A stretch of 64,000 bases of DNA from assembly GCA_029262875.1 (NCBI GenBank), contig JAJCYO010000149.1, positions 1 through 64,000 of the forward strand. The letters are read 5' to 3'. The translations under genes and the position numbers were made by a program. This stretch comes from Flavobacteriales bacterium. GTDB taxonomy: Bacteria; Bacteroidota; Bacteroidia; Flavobacteriales_E; Vicingaceae. Position 1 is the first letter of the stretch. Each line of letters opens with the position of its first letter. Positions 1 through 9,871 of the stretch are shown here, in pieces. The notes below the pieces were generated by a model. It worked only from the letters and a program-made list of their open reading frames with translations, was not told where the DNA came from and did no database searches.

Positions 1-1
1 G

Positions 2-187
2 GCTATTATTTTATTTAATATGCTCATAAAAAAAACCTCCACCTTGTTTGCTACAAGTGTTACCTATTTAATCCCAATAGTAGCGATATCTTGGGGGTTC
101 ATGGATGGAGAAAAAATTAACATAATTCAATTAATTAGTGTAATTATAACGTTAATAGGCATTTATTTTATTAGTAAACATAGGTAA
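2..187 (+). CDS. EamA/DMT-family transporter, C-terminal fragment
   Basis: The reading frame is open from the window edge and ends at TAA 185-187, giving the last 61 residues of a protein whose beginning lies outside the window. It shows two hydrophobic segments around the pattern TYLIPIVAISWG, then a short charged turn (MDGEKI), then a last helix ending in ISKHR. This is the usual end of the second EamA repeat in drug/metabolite transporters (T-x-x-x-P helix, Gly-Glu turn, final helix). The family exports small metabolites across the inner membrane, but the substrate cannot be told from this piece. The family call is fairly sure; a transporter of another small multi-helix family is the alternative. 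Confidence 0.7.
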   Translation, partial: AIILFNMLIKKTSTLFATSVTYLIPIVAISWGFMDGEKINIIQLISVIITLIGIYFISKHR

Positions 188-210
188 TGCAACCTTTTAT
201 TATATTTTTA

Positions 211-250
211 CATCTTGTAATAAAATTTAAACCATTAAAATTATAAGATG
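211..250 (+). promoter_or_regulatory. Leader hairpin enclosing the start codon of the T9SS type B gene
   Basis: Bases 211-221 (CATCTTGTAAT) pair with 240-250 (ATTATAAGATG) over 11 positions, with a single G-U wobble and an 18-base loop. The ATG at 248-250 lies inside the stem. This is seen directly; a role in lowering or switching translation is inference, because the region is AT-rich and no start-site mapping exists here. Confidence 0.4.
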
Positions 251-2248
251 AAAAAAATTCTATTTATACTCATTGCTATCTTTTCGATGACTCCGTTTTC
301 ATATGCTTCGCATATTGTTGGTGGTGAAATAACCGTGAAATGGGTAGGCCCAACCCAAAATGATTTCCAAGTTCAAGTAAGAGTCTTTCGTTCTTGTCAA
401 AGTGGTTCAGCCGGTATGCCTACAAGCGTTAGTGTTGATTTACATGATTTAGTGACCTATAACACGGTAACAACATGGAATCTAACAAACCCAGTAATAA
501 ATGCAAACATACCTTTTTCTGATCCGTGTTTCCCAGTATTTGGAATATGTGTTGATGAAGGTCTCTTTACTCAAAATGTTACTATCCCTGATAATGTAGC
601 AGGAAATGGATATTTCTTAGAATATCAAATATGCTGTAGAAATAATGGTGTTACTAACTTGGCTAATCCAAGTAGTGATGGAATGACTTTTTATTGTGAA
701 ATACCTGATCCTGCCAATACGAATACATTAAACAACTCTACTCCTGATATGGGCTCTTATCCTTTGAGTGCTTTTTTCTGTGTAAATAGTACAAAAACAT
801 TTCAGTTTAATGTAACTGATGCTGACAATGATTCATTGGTTTATTCTTTAGTTACTCCTTTGGATGATGGAGCAATGAATGCTGCTCCTACATTCCCATA
901 TAATGATGTTCTATGGAATGTTGGTGGTGGTTATAGTTTAGCAAATATCCTGAATGGAACTCCTGCAATGACAATTGATCAATCTACTGGCGTAATGACT
1001 GCTAACCCATCATTGGCAGGTCAATATGTGTTTGGAGTATTGGTTGAAGAATATAGAAATGGTGTAAAAATTGGGGAAGTTCGTAGAGATGCTCAATTTC
1101 AAGCTATACCTGGCTGTCAATCTGGAAACCCTTTATTTAATGCAGATAATAATCTTACCGATGGGATGACAATACCAATCCCATACAATAAATTATTTTG
1201 TAAAGATTTAGTCTATCAAGATCCAAATGGAGATACGCTGTATATGGAAATGACTTCTACAATGTTTGATTCTGGTGCTTATGTACCAACAATGGTTCCT
1301 GACATAAATGGCGACTTAACTTACTTTTATAATTGGAATGGTACATCATTTGGTGATAGTGTTACCATTCCTCCCAATACTTTTGATCCAGCAGTAGGTG
1401 CAGATTTAAATGTAGGATCTATCGGTCTTCGTTTTTGCTATACCCCACCTTGCTCACAAATTGGTGAAATATACCCTTTTCAGCTTTCGGCAAAATCATT
1501 AGGTTGTGATGGTGAGTCTGGTGATACATTAAATTTCTTTATTGAAGTTGTCCCCCCTGTTTATGATTTCAAAAACCCAGGGAACAAGCCAATTGCTTTC
1601 GGTGTTGAACATTGCACTAATGTCGTTTTCCACGATACAAGTTTAGTTGATTTATTAAATATTGAAATCACTTCAGATATATTTGATTTAGGAGCCGAGA
1701 TCCCTGATTTATCGAGCTCTTACATCTATGATAATGATGTGTATTCTACTGGTTATCCATTCAGCAGTTTTTCCACCGGTGTTGCTAATGGTGCACAAAG
1801 TCAAAGCATTTTAGCTACACGAGTATGTTGGACTCCTGATTGTGAACACATTGGGAATACTTATTCTTTGAAAGCGGTACTTTCTTCTGTCGATTGCCCT
1901 ACAGGTATACAGGACACAATTGATTTTGAGTATACCGTAACTCCACCTTTTGATAGCTTAGGTATAATTCCGGATGTAATTACACCCAATGGAGATGGAT
2001 TTAATGATGTTTATAAAATTTCAGGTGTATCTAATCCTTGTCATGATAATGTTAAAGTTCAAATCTATAGTAGATGGGGAATTTTGATATTCGAAAACGA
2101 AGAATACCCTGAATTTGAATGGGATGGGACAAACAAAAATGGAACTAAAGTTCCAGCGGGCACTTATTTTGTATTAATAAGTGGTGTTTTTGGCAATGAA
2201 ATAATCACCTTAGATCAGAGGTCAGTTACCGTTATGGATCCCCAATAA
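248..2248 (+). CDS. T9SS type B sorting-domain surface protein
   Basis: A 666-residue exported protein. Residues 1-20 are a signal peptide ending near SYA-SHIVGG; mature proteins starting with SHIVGGEIT are common among flavobacterial surface proteins. The middle is made of beta-rich, Cys-containing segments (several CC/CxxP pairs, repeated VFGVLVEEY-like strands) resembling immunoglobulin-like modules. The last ~90 residues hold the CHU_C/gliding-motility-type sorting domain, recognisable by VITPNGDGFNDVYKI, YSRWGILIFE, WDGTNKNG and VPAGTYFVLI. That domain directs export through the type IX secretion system to the cell surface or medium. The gene stands alone: it is preceded by the end of a transporter gene and followed by a terminator. 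Ligand or enzymatic activity is not evident; adhesion is the usual guess. Confidence 0.85.
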   Translation: MKKILFILIAIFSMTPFSYASHIVGGEITVKWVGPTQNDFQVQVRVFRSCQSGSAGMPTSVSVDLHDLVTYNTVTTWNLTNPVINANIPFSDPCFPVFGICVDEGLFTQNVTIPDNVAGNGYFLEYQICCRNNGVTNLANPSSDGMTFYCEIPDPANTNTLNNSTPDMGSYPLSAFFCVNSTKTFQFNVTDADNDSLVYSLVTPLDDGAMNAAPTFPYNDVLWNVGGGYSLANILNGTPAMTIDQSTGVMTANPSLAGQYVFGVLVEEYRNGVKIGEVRRDAQFQAIPGCQSGNPLFNADNNLTDGMTIPIPYNKLFCKDLVYQDPNGDTLYMEMTSTMFDSGAYVPTMVPDINGDLTYFYNWNGTSFGDSVTIPPNTFDPAVGADLNVGSIGLRFCYTPPCSQIGEIYPFQLSAKSLGCDGESGDTLNFFIEVVPPVYDFKNPGNKPIAFGVEHCTNVVFHDTSLVDLLNIEITSDIFDLGAEIPDLSSSYIYDNDVYSTGYPFSSFSTGVANGAQSQSILATRVCWTPDCEHIGNTYSLKAVLSSVDCPTGIQDTIDFEYTVTPPFDSLGIIPDVITPNGDGFNDVYKISGVSNPCHDNVKVQIYSRWGILIFENEEYPEFEWDGTNKNGTKVPAGTYFVLISGVFGNEIITLDQRSVTVMDPQ

Positions 2249-2271
2249 AAAAATACTTATAATTTATACAT

Positions 2272-2302
2272 AAAAAGCAGTCCAACTGGGCTGCTTTTTT
2301 TT
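2272..2302 (+). terminator. Intrinsic terminator after the type B surface protein
   Basis: AAAAGCAGTCC and GGGCTGCTTTT form a GC-containing stem with one G-U wobble and an AACT loop, followed by a run of eight T. It lies 24 bases after the stop codon and closes transcription ahead of pyrG. Confidence 0.85.
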
Positions 2303-2360
2303 ATATCTTTTATTTGTAAAATATTATCTGATTAATCATTTTTTAAACTAGGAATATTTA

Positions 2361-2368
2361 TACCTTTG
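2361..2368 (+). promoter_or_regulatory. Promoter -7 box for pyrG
   Basis: TACCTTTG matches the Bacteroidota -7 consensus TAnnTTTG and lies 24 bases before the pyrG ATG, just after a terminator, which is where a promoter is expected. The -33 position holds only a run of T and no clear TTTG. Confidence 0.5.
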
Positions 2369-2392
2369 CTCGGTATTTTGAAAACGAGTTAA

Positions 2393-4030
<1,638 letters not shown>

Positions 4031-4051
4031 AAATATAGCTAAAAGTAAAAG

Positions 4052-6013
4052 ATGAGCGCAAAAGGATTTGATAAAAACTCTATAATTGGTTTAGTCTTAA
4101 TTGGGGCTATATTACTTGTATCATATGTGTTGACAAGCCCATCTGAAGAAGAAATTAAAGCACAACAGGAAAAAGAAAAGCTTGCAAAAGCGAAGCTCGA
4201 ACAAGTAGAAAAAGAAAAGAAAACTACTCCTAACGATTCAACAATTGTTGATAGTTCAATGGCTGTTATTCCTGGTGTAGCTGACAGTGCGGTTGCACTT
4301 GACATGGATTCTATTAAAAATATAGAAGCCTTGGTTAAATATGGAGGCTTTGCCAATTTAGCAACTGGCGAAAAAGAAGCATATGTCATTGAAAATGAAA
4401 AAATAAAAGTTACACTATCGAATAAAGGTGGAAGAGTTGCTACTGTAGAATTAAAAGAATTTCACACTTATGATTCACTTCCCTTACACCTATTCCATGA
4501 AGATTCATCACGTTTTAACATAGAGCTTACAACCAATGACGGCTTAGGCGGAACAAAAGTAATTAGTACTGAAAATTTGTTCTTCGACACAGATGATCAA
4601 TCTTTTAAAGTTGAAGGAGAAAACTCCAAAAGCTTTTCAATGAAATTATACCATGGTTCTAAAGACAAGTATTTAGAATATAAATACACACTTTCAGGGA
4701 ACTCATACACTGTTGATCTTGAGGTTAATTCTGTTGGATTTAATGATGTTATTTCTCAAGGATTTCCGTACTATCTGAACTGGAATATGTTTACGCCCAA
4801 TCAAGAAAAAACAATTGTTAATCAAAAAAACATCAGTACTATCTATTATCAGTATACCACTAATGAAGAGTGGGATTATATTAGTCCGGCATCTTATGAA
4901 AAAGAAAACATGGACGATGATGTAGACTGGGTGTTGTTTAAACAACAGTATTTCAGTTCTGCATTAATTGCTACAGAAAAACCTTTTGGTTCTGATTCTG
5001 ATATAGAAACTATAGATATTCCAGAAGGTCAATCGGCTGATTATGTCCAAGGTATGACGGCTAACATTGCTATTCCGTTCGAAGGAGGAAACAATGAGTC
5101 TTTTGCCATGCAATATTATTTTGGGCCTAACAAATTCGAAGTACTTAAAGATGTAGGGGTTGGAATAGAAAATTCAATCGATTTTGGATGGCCTGTTATC
5201 AAACAAGTCAATAAATATGTTATTCGAAATGTCTTCACATTCCTTAATAATACGGGAATGAATATTGGACTAACCATCATCTTGTTAACGTTTATCATTA
5301 AAATGATCCTCTTCCCTATTACATGGAAAACTTATGTAAGTAGTGCAAAAATGAGAGTGCTAAAGCCAGAAATTGCTGAGTTAACAGAGAAATATGGTAA
5401 TGATAAAATGAAAAAGCAACAAGCGACCATGGCTTTATACAGGCAAACTGGAGTGAACCCTCTTGCTGGCTGTATTCCGATGCTAATACAAATGCCTATA
5501 CTGTTTGCATTATTCCGATTTTTTCCAGCCACTTTTGATTTACGTCAAAAGAGCTTTTTATGGGCAGAAGATTTGTCTACTTACGATTCCATTTATGATT
5601 TAGGGTTTAACATCCCAATGTATGGTGACCATATTAGTTTATTCACACTAATGATGGCGGTTTCTATGATTTTTTACACTAAGGTTAACAGTCAAATGAC
5701 CGCTGGAATGGGAGGTGATGCAGGTGGAGCGATGGCAAGTCAGATGAAAATAATGACTTACTTAATGCCAATTATGATGCTGTTCTTTTTTAACAGTTAT
5801 GCAGCAGGATTAAGTTTCTATTATTTAATTGCTAACGTTATTACTATCTTCCAGCAGTTCGCCATTAGAAAATGGATTGTAGATGAAGATAAACTTCGTG
5901 CAAAAATCCAAGCAAATAAAACGAAAAAGAAAAAGAAATCAGGATTTGCATCCAAGCTTGAAAAACGAATGAAAGACGCACAAGCGATGCAACAGCAACG
6001 TAAAAAAAGATAA
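4052..6013 (+). CDS. yidC: Membrane protein insertase YidC
   Basis: A 653-residue inner-membrane insertase that folds and inserts membrane proteins alone or with SecYEG. Residues ~9-28 form the first membrane helix, followed by a charged Lys/Glu-rich stretch and a large periplasmic beta domain (~100-370). The conserved insertase core runs from GMNIGLTIILLTFIIK (~400) through MRVLKPEI, NPLAGCIPMLIQMPILFALF, and two further hydrophobic segments, ending in a strongly basic tail (KTKKKKK...QQQRKKR) of the kind that contacts ribosomes. The helix position that carries the groove arginine in E. coli YidC appears to be Lys here (TFIIKMILFP), an assignment made by eye. It sits 21 bases after pyrG and nine bases before a small gene, consistent with one operon. 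Confidence 0.97.
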   Translation: MSAKGFDKNSIIGLVLIGAILLVSYVLTSPSEEEIKAQQEKEKLAKAKLEQVEKEKKTTPNDSTIVDSSMAVIPGVADSAVALDMDSIKNIEALVKYGGFANLATGEKEAYVIENEKIKVTLSNKGGRVATVELKEFHTYDSLPLHLFHEDSSRFNIELTTNDGLGGTKVISTENLFFDTDDQSFKVEGENSKSFSMKLYHGSKDKYLEYKYTLSGNSYTVDLEVNSVGFNDVISQGFPYYLNWNMFTPNQEKTIVNQKNISTIYYQYTTNEEWDYISPASYEKENMDDDVDWVLFKQQYFSSALIATEKPFGSDSDIETIDIPEGQSADYVQGMTANIAIPFEGGNNESFAMQYYFGPNKFEVLKDVGVGIENSIDFGWPVIKQVNKYVIRNVFTFLNNTGMNIGLTIILLTFIIKMILFPITWKTYVSSAKMRVLKPEIAELTEKYGNDKMKKQQATMALYRQTGVNPLAGCIPMLIQMPILFALFRFFPATFDLRQKSFLWAEDLSTYDSIYDLGFNIPMYGDHISLFTLMMAVSMIFYTKVNSQMTAGMGGDAGGAMASQMKIMTYLMPIMMLFFFNSYAAGLSFYYLIANVITIFQQFAIRKWIVDEDKLRAKIQANKTKKKKKSGFASKLEKRMKDAQAMQQQRKKR

Positions 6014-6021
6014 TTTCAACG

Positions 6022-6483
6022 ATGAAAGCAATCATTTCATTTTTACTACTCACCTCTTTAACCACTAACGAACCGGCTGTTCAAGACTATCCAATTCCTG
6101 TTAAAGAAACTATTTTCTTAACAATGGAAAGGACTCCGTGCTTTGGTAAATGTCCAAGTTATAAAATAACCATTTTTAATACTGGAAATGTGGCTTACGA
6201 AGGATTTACTTTTGCTGAAAAAGAAGGTAAACACACCAAAAAACTAACTCAAAAACAATTGTTGGAAATTCAAAATCAAATAGATGCTATCCATTTATTT
6301 GAGTTAAAAGACAAATACGATTCAAAAATAACTGATATCCCTTCTACCTACCTATATGTAGTGCACAAAGGTAAAAAGAAAAAAATATTAGATAGAGTTG
6401 GTGGCCCAGACGAATTAAAAAAGTTTGAAAAACTAATTGACTTTTTAGTGATTGATAATCACCTCAAAAAGGTAAAAGAATAA
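6022..6483 (+). CDS. DUF6438-like small exported protein
   Basis: A 153-residue protein with a short hydrophobic N-terminus (residues 3-14) that may act as a signal peptide. The core contains the pattern ERTPCFGKCPSYKITIFNTGNVAYEG, split here around Cys-x3-Cys, which is the hallmark of the DUF6438 family: two nearby cysteines followed by a beta-hairpin with a Gly turn. The later part (TYLYVVHKGKKKKILDRVGG) continues the same small beta fold. Function of the family is unknown. It starts nine bases after yidC and ends ten bases before the next gene, so it is probably the third gene of the pyrG-yidC transcript. The family call is from memory of the motif. Confidence 0.7.
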   Translation: MKAIISFLLLTSLTTNEPAVQDYPIPVKETIFLTMERTPCFGKCPSYKITIFNTGNVAYEGFTFAEKEGKHTKKLTQKQLLEIQNQIDAIHLFELKDKYDSKITDIPSTYLYVVHKGKKKKILDRVGGPDELKKFEKLIDFLVIDNHLKKVKE

Positions 6484-6492
6484 TTTCTAAAA

Positions 6493-7611
6493 ATGGCTAT
6501 TGAAATTAAAGAAGTAAAAGATTCAAAAGGGTTCAAAGACTTTGTAAACGTTCAGTTTGATATTTACAAAGGAAACGATTACTGGGTTCCTTCTATCAAA
6601 AAAGATGAAGCAAAAGCACTACAGGCTGAGTTTAATCCCGCTTTTAGATTTTGTAACGCTAAGTTTTGGGTAGCTTATAAAGATGGAGAATGCGTAGGAA
6701 GAATTGGCGGAATCATTAATGAAATGTACAATGAAAAAACCAATACTAAAGTAGGCCGTTTTAGTAGGAGTGAATTTATTGACGATAGTGAAGTTTCTGA
6801 AGCCTTATTTGCCACGGCAGAAAACTGGCTGAAAGAGCAAGGTATGAATGAGGTTCAGGGTCCTCTTGGATTTACCAACTTAGACCATCAAGGAATGCTG
6901 GTTGAAGGATTTGATCATTTGCCATCAGCCGCTTCTGAATATCACCATGCCTACTACAAAGACCATTTGGTTAAATTAGGTTATGAAAAAGAAATTGATT
7001 GGGTAGAGTTCCGTTTGTTTTTAGAAGGAATGCCAGAAAAGGCAAAAAGGGGTGCTGAGATAGTGAAGAAAAGAAGTGGTTTAACAGTTAAAAGCTTTAC
7101 TAAAACATCAGAATTACAAGCTTATGCTGTTCAATTATTCGAAATTTTAAATGAATCATTCAAAGACCTATTCAGTGTTGTTCATTTAGATGAAGAAATG
7201 ATTCGTTATTACATCAAACGATATTTATTATTATTAAATCCAGAGTTTGTCAAACTTGTATTCGATTCAGAAGATAAATTAATTGCCTTTATTGTGGGCT
7301 TACCTTCTCTTTCTAAAGGATTACAAAAAGCAAAAGGTAGTTTATTTCCTTTCGGATGGTATCACATTAATAAAGCATTAAAACACCCTAAGGTTATTGA
7401 CCTCATGTTGACTGGTATATTACCAAAGTACCAAGCTAAAGGAGTAACCGCGGTGCTGTTTTATGAGTTACACGAGGTGATGGAAAAATATGGTGTAACT
7501 GAAATGGAAACCACAGGGATTTTTGAAACCAATCAAAAAGTTATTCAAAACTGGAAAAACTACGAAAACATTCAGCACAAGAGAAAAAGATGCTGGAAAA
7601 AAGCTTTGTAA
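6493..7611 (+). CDS. GNAT-like acyltransferase superfamily protein
   Basis: A 372-residue cytosolic protein. The N-terminal half (KDFVNVQFDIYKGNDYWVP, then FWVAYKDGECVGRIGGIIN, ending around NEVQGPLGFTNLDHQGMLVEGF) has the order of strands and the central V-G-R-I/G pattern of a GNAT fold. The second half repeats a related arrangement, including LIAFIVGLPSLSKGL and a final HEVMEKYGVTEMETTGIFETNQKV segment typical of acetyl-CoA-binding GNAT C-termini. Proteins of this size and pattern are widespread in Bacteroidota and are annotated only as N-acetyltransferase-like. Substrate is unknown. It follows the DUF6438 gene by ten bases and is followed after one base by a small acidic gene, so all may share a transcript. 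Confidence 0.7.
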   Translation: MAIEIKEVKDSKGFKDFVNVQFDIYKGNDYWVPSIKKDEAKALQAEFNPAFRFCNAKFWVAYKDGECVGRIGGIINEMYNEKTNTKVGRFSRSEFIDDSEVSEALFATAENWLKEQGMNEVQGPLGFTNLDHQGMLVEGFDHLPSAASEYHHAYYKDHLVKLGYEKEIDWVEFRLFLEGMPEKAKRGAEIVKKRSGLTVKSFTKTSELQAYAVQLFEILNESFKDLFSVVHLDEEMIRYYIKRYLLLLNPEFVKLVFDSEDKLIAFIVGLPSLSKGLQKAKGSLFPFGWYHINKALKHPKVIDLMLTGILPKYQAKGVTAVLFYELHEVMEKYGVTEMETTGIFETNQKVIQNWKNYENIQHKRKRCWKKAL

Positions 7612-7612
7612 C

Positions 7613-8092
7613 ATGAACGTTAACCTATCAGATATAAAAATTGGTAAAGGGTTGGGAGACATCCAATTTGGATGCACCAAAGAGAAATTAAAATACCTAA
7701 TCGGAGCACCTGAAGAAATTGATTCTTACAATGCTTCTGGGGAGGAAGATGGTTATTTAACGGAATCATGGCATTATGATGAGTATGAGTTTTCGGTGTC
7801 TTTTGATGAGGAAGATAATTGGAAGCTAACAACCATTTCAATTAGCTCTCCCGAAGCTAAGTTTAATGGGAATCAACTCATTGGCAAAGGGATTGACGAA
7901 GTGCTTGAGGCGTTAAAAGATGAAGATTTTGGTGAGAATGAATTGGATGATTTATCGGATGATAACATTGATCAAAAGCTTATCAGCTTTATAGCTGCAA
8001 GCCTTAACTTATGGTTTGAAGATGGTGCACTTTCTGAAATTCAGTGGGGAGTATTATGGAGTGATGAAGATACTCCACGTTGGCCAGAATAA
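7613..8092 (+). CDS. Small acidic conserved hypothetical protein
   Basis: A 159-residue acidic soluble protein starting MNVNLSDIKIGKGLGDIQFG. The ATG at 7613 was chosen because an upstream in-frame ATG (7523) lies entirely inside the GNAT-like gene and would add a basic, non-conserved extension, whereas 7613 sits one base after that gene's stop. The IxIGKGLGDIQFGCTKEKLKYLIGAP portion resembles small immunity-type or SMI1-like single-domain proteins, in which a short glycine turn is followed by an amphipathic helix, and the sequence repeats the idea later (LIGKGIDEVLEAL). I do not recognise a family and no function is claimed. No signal peptide and no membrane segment are present. It is the last gene before a 147-base intergenic gap. 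Confidence 0.6.
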   Translation: MNVNLSDIKIGKGLGDIQFGCTKEKLKYLIGAPEEIDSYNASGEEDGYLTESWHYDEYEFSVSFDEEDNWKLTTISISSPEAKFNGNQLIGKGIDEVLEALKDEDFGENELDDLSDDNIDQKLISFIAASLNLWFEDGALSEIQWGVLWSDEDTPRWPE

Positions 8093-8135
8093 ATAAAGTT
8101 CACCTCCATTAAACCTTTTCAGATTTACTAAGTCC

Positions 8136-8154
8136 AATGGTTTTAAAAACCATT
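8136..8154. repeat. 19-bp palindrome upstream of the GLPGLI genes
   Basis: AATGGTTTT and AAAACCATT are exact reverse complements separated by one A. The site lies 44 bases after one gene and 86 bases before the next. It could be an operator or a weak hairpin terminator; no T run follows it. Confidence 0.5.
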
Positions 8155-8239
8155 TATCATGACATCTATCCTCTTATGTAAAAGAGTAAACAATTGAATA
8201 ATAACACATTAACTTTAACACTTAATAAAAGTTTATACT

Positions 8240-8989
8240 ATGAAATATTTTTTATCCCTTCTAATCGTAACTGTATCTCTTACTGGAATCCAGGCACAAA
8301 ATACTTCTGGAAAAATAATTTATACAGAAGTAATTAATACGAAGCCAGACATGAAACAGGCTGAAGAGCAAGGATGGGCGCAATGGGCAGATATGGTTCC
8401 GGAATCAATGACCTTTAAAAAGCAACTTGTTTTTAACGAAAAATCATCCATGTATGTCAACATTAAAATTGAAGAAGATGATACAGAGAAGAACATGATG
8501 AAAAGGATGATGAGAAGGTATTCAAATGCTAATAATCAAACCTATATCAATGCCGATTCTAATATTTTTGTAGAACAGCAAGATTTTATGGGGAAAACCT
8601 TTTTAATTAAGGGAAAACCTGATTCTATCACATGGAAAATTGCAGGTGACATGAAAATTATTATGAGCTACCCATGCCTAAAAGCTACTTATGAAGATTC
8701 TACCGAAACATTAGAAGCATGGTTTACGACCGAAATCCCAATTGCAGTTGGTCCAGAAAAATACGGACAACTACCAGGTATAATATTGGAATTAACCTCT
8801 AAAAAAAATAAAAAAACGTTAACAGCCACGAGTATTGAGTTTAAGAAAATTGACTCTTCAGAATTATCAGAGCCTAAAGAAGGTAAGGTTGTAACTAGAG
8901 AACAATATAAAAAGATTGTGAAGAAAAAAATGGAAGAAATGAGAAAGAATGGAGCCTGGGGTGGCCACGGAGGAGGAAGAAGGCATTAG
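8240..8989 (+). CDS. GLPGLI family exported protein (first copy)
   Basis: A 249-residue protein with a signal peptide (residues 1-19, ending GIQAQ). The family signature, which gives the name, appears as PEKYGQLPGIILEL near residue 175-188, preceded by the usual EAWFTTEIPIAVGP. Other shared parts are VEQQDFMGKTFLIKG and YPCLKATYEDS. The C-terminus is Lys/Met-rich and ends in a Gly/His tail (GGHGGGRRH). GLPGLI proteins occur only in Bacteroidota, are exported and have no established function; they often sit beside an outer-membrane barrel protein with a carboxypeptidase-like plug domain, as here. The next gene is a paralogue of this one with matching signature blocks, so the pair arose by duplication. 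Confidence 0.85.
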   Translation: MKYFLSLLIVTVSLTGIQAQNTSGKIIYTEVINTKPDMKQAEEQGWAQWADMVPESMTFKKQLVFNEKSSMYVNIKIEEDDTEKNMMKRMMRRYSNANNQTYINADSNIFVEQQDFMGKTFLIKGKPDSITWKIAGDMKIIMSYPCLKATYEDSTETLEAWFTTEIPIAVGPEKYGQLPGIILELTSKKNKKTLTATSIEFKKIDSSELSEPKEGKVVTREQYKKIVKKKMEEMRKNGAWGGHGGGRRH

Positions 8990-9058
8990 TCTAAAAACTT
9001 TAACTTTTCCTTAACTTTTTTTATGAATTCCATAACAAACTTAAGGTTCCAAACCAAT

Positions 9059-9066
9059 TAGATTTG
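9059..9066 (+). promoter_or_regulatory. Possible promoter -7 box for the second GLPGLI gene
   Basis: TAGATTTG is an exact TAnnTTTG match 40 bases ahead of the ATG at 9107, inside a 117-base gap. No clear -33 TTG is visible at the right distance, so this is tentative. If real, the second GLPGLI and the barrel gene can be expressed without the first copy. Confidence 0.35.
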
Positions 9067-9106
9067 TATTGAAAAATTTAATTCAGTATAAATCAAAAAG
9101 AAAAAA

Positions 9107-9865
9107 ATGAAAACAATAATCACTTTATTTATCATTTCAATAGCATTGGTTGGTGTATCACAAAATACATCAGGGGTAATTACTTATGAGGAAACTATTA
9201 ATTTCCAAATCGACATGGAAAAACTTGAAGAGCAAGGCATGGCTGAGTTTGTTGGTATGATGCCTACATCAACCTCAAGTAAAAAACAATTGTATTTCAC
9301 CAAAGCATCTACCTTATATTTAAACCTAAAAAAAGATAAGAAAGATGATCATTCTGAAGAAGGTGGGATGGTCGTTATGTTCTCTAATCCTGACAATAAA
9401 ACATACATCGACAATAAAACGAACAAAGTTATTGAGCAGCAAGATTTTATGGGTAAAATGTTCTTGATAGATGATACCTTGGAAACACTCAAATGGAAAA
9501 TTACAGGAGAAACAAAAGTTGTTATGAACTACCCTTGTATAAAAGCTACCATGGGTGATTCATTAGAAATGGTTGAGGCTTGGTTTACCACCGAAATACC
9601 TATTTCTATTGGCCCTGAAAAATTTGGGCAATTGCCAGGTGTAATATTAGAGTTAACATCAAAGAAGACCAGACAAACTATAAAGGCCATAGATTTTAAA
9701 TTTAGGGAAGTAACTACTGAAGAGATGCAAAAACCTACTGATGGAAAGAATGTTACTAAGAAAAAGTACGATGAAATTGTAGAAAGTAAAATGAAAGAAA
9801 TGAACAAGGAGTATGGGAATAAATCAGGAGATGGATCAGGGAACGTAATAATGATAACAAGGTAA
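9107..9865 (+). CDS. GLPGLI family exported protein (second copy)
   Basis: A 252-residue paralogue of the preceding gene. It has a signal peptide (residues ~1-18, ending GVSQ), the blocks QNTSGVITYEETIN, VIEQQDFMGKMFLIDD, NYPCIKATMGDS, EAWFTTEIPISIGPEKFGQLPGVILEL and a charged C-terminus ending GNVIMITR. The central metal-poor, Lys/Glu-rich insert differs from that of the first copy (it lacks the basic MMKRMMRR run). The barrel gene begins six bases after its stop, so these two are almost certainly co-transcribed and probably work together in the outer membrane or periplasm. The biochemical role is unknown. Confidence 0.85.
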   Translation: MKTIITLFIISIALVGVSQNTSGVITYEETINFQIDMEKLEEQGMAEFVGMMPTSTSSKKQLYFTKASTLYLNLKKDKKDDHSEEGGMVVMFSNPDNKTYIDNKTNKVIEQQDFMGKMFLIDDTLETLKWKITGETKVVMNYPCIKATMGDSLEMVEAWFTTEIPISIGPEKFGQLPGVILELTSKKTRQTIKAIDFKFREVTTEEMQKPTDGKNVTKKKYDEIVESKMKEMNKEYGNKSGDGSGNVIMITR

Positions 9866-9871
9866 TAACAT

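Noticed and set aside
4039-4389. Minus-strand ORF inside yidC
   Set aside because: Ser/Phe/Ala-rich antisense shadow of Lys/Glu/Ala codons of YidC.
7523-7612. Upstream ATG for the small acidic gene
   Set aside because: The extra 30 residues lie within the preceding gene's 3' end and look like an out-of-frame reading; ATG 7613 is better placed.
9059-9066. Full promoter with -33 box for the second GLPGLI gene
   Set aside because: Only the -7 box is present; it is kept as tentative but not claimed as a complete promoter.
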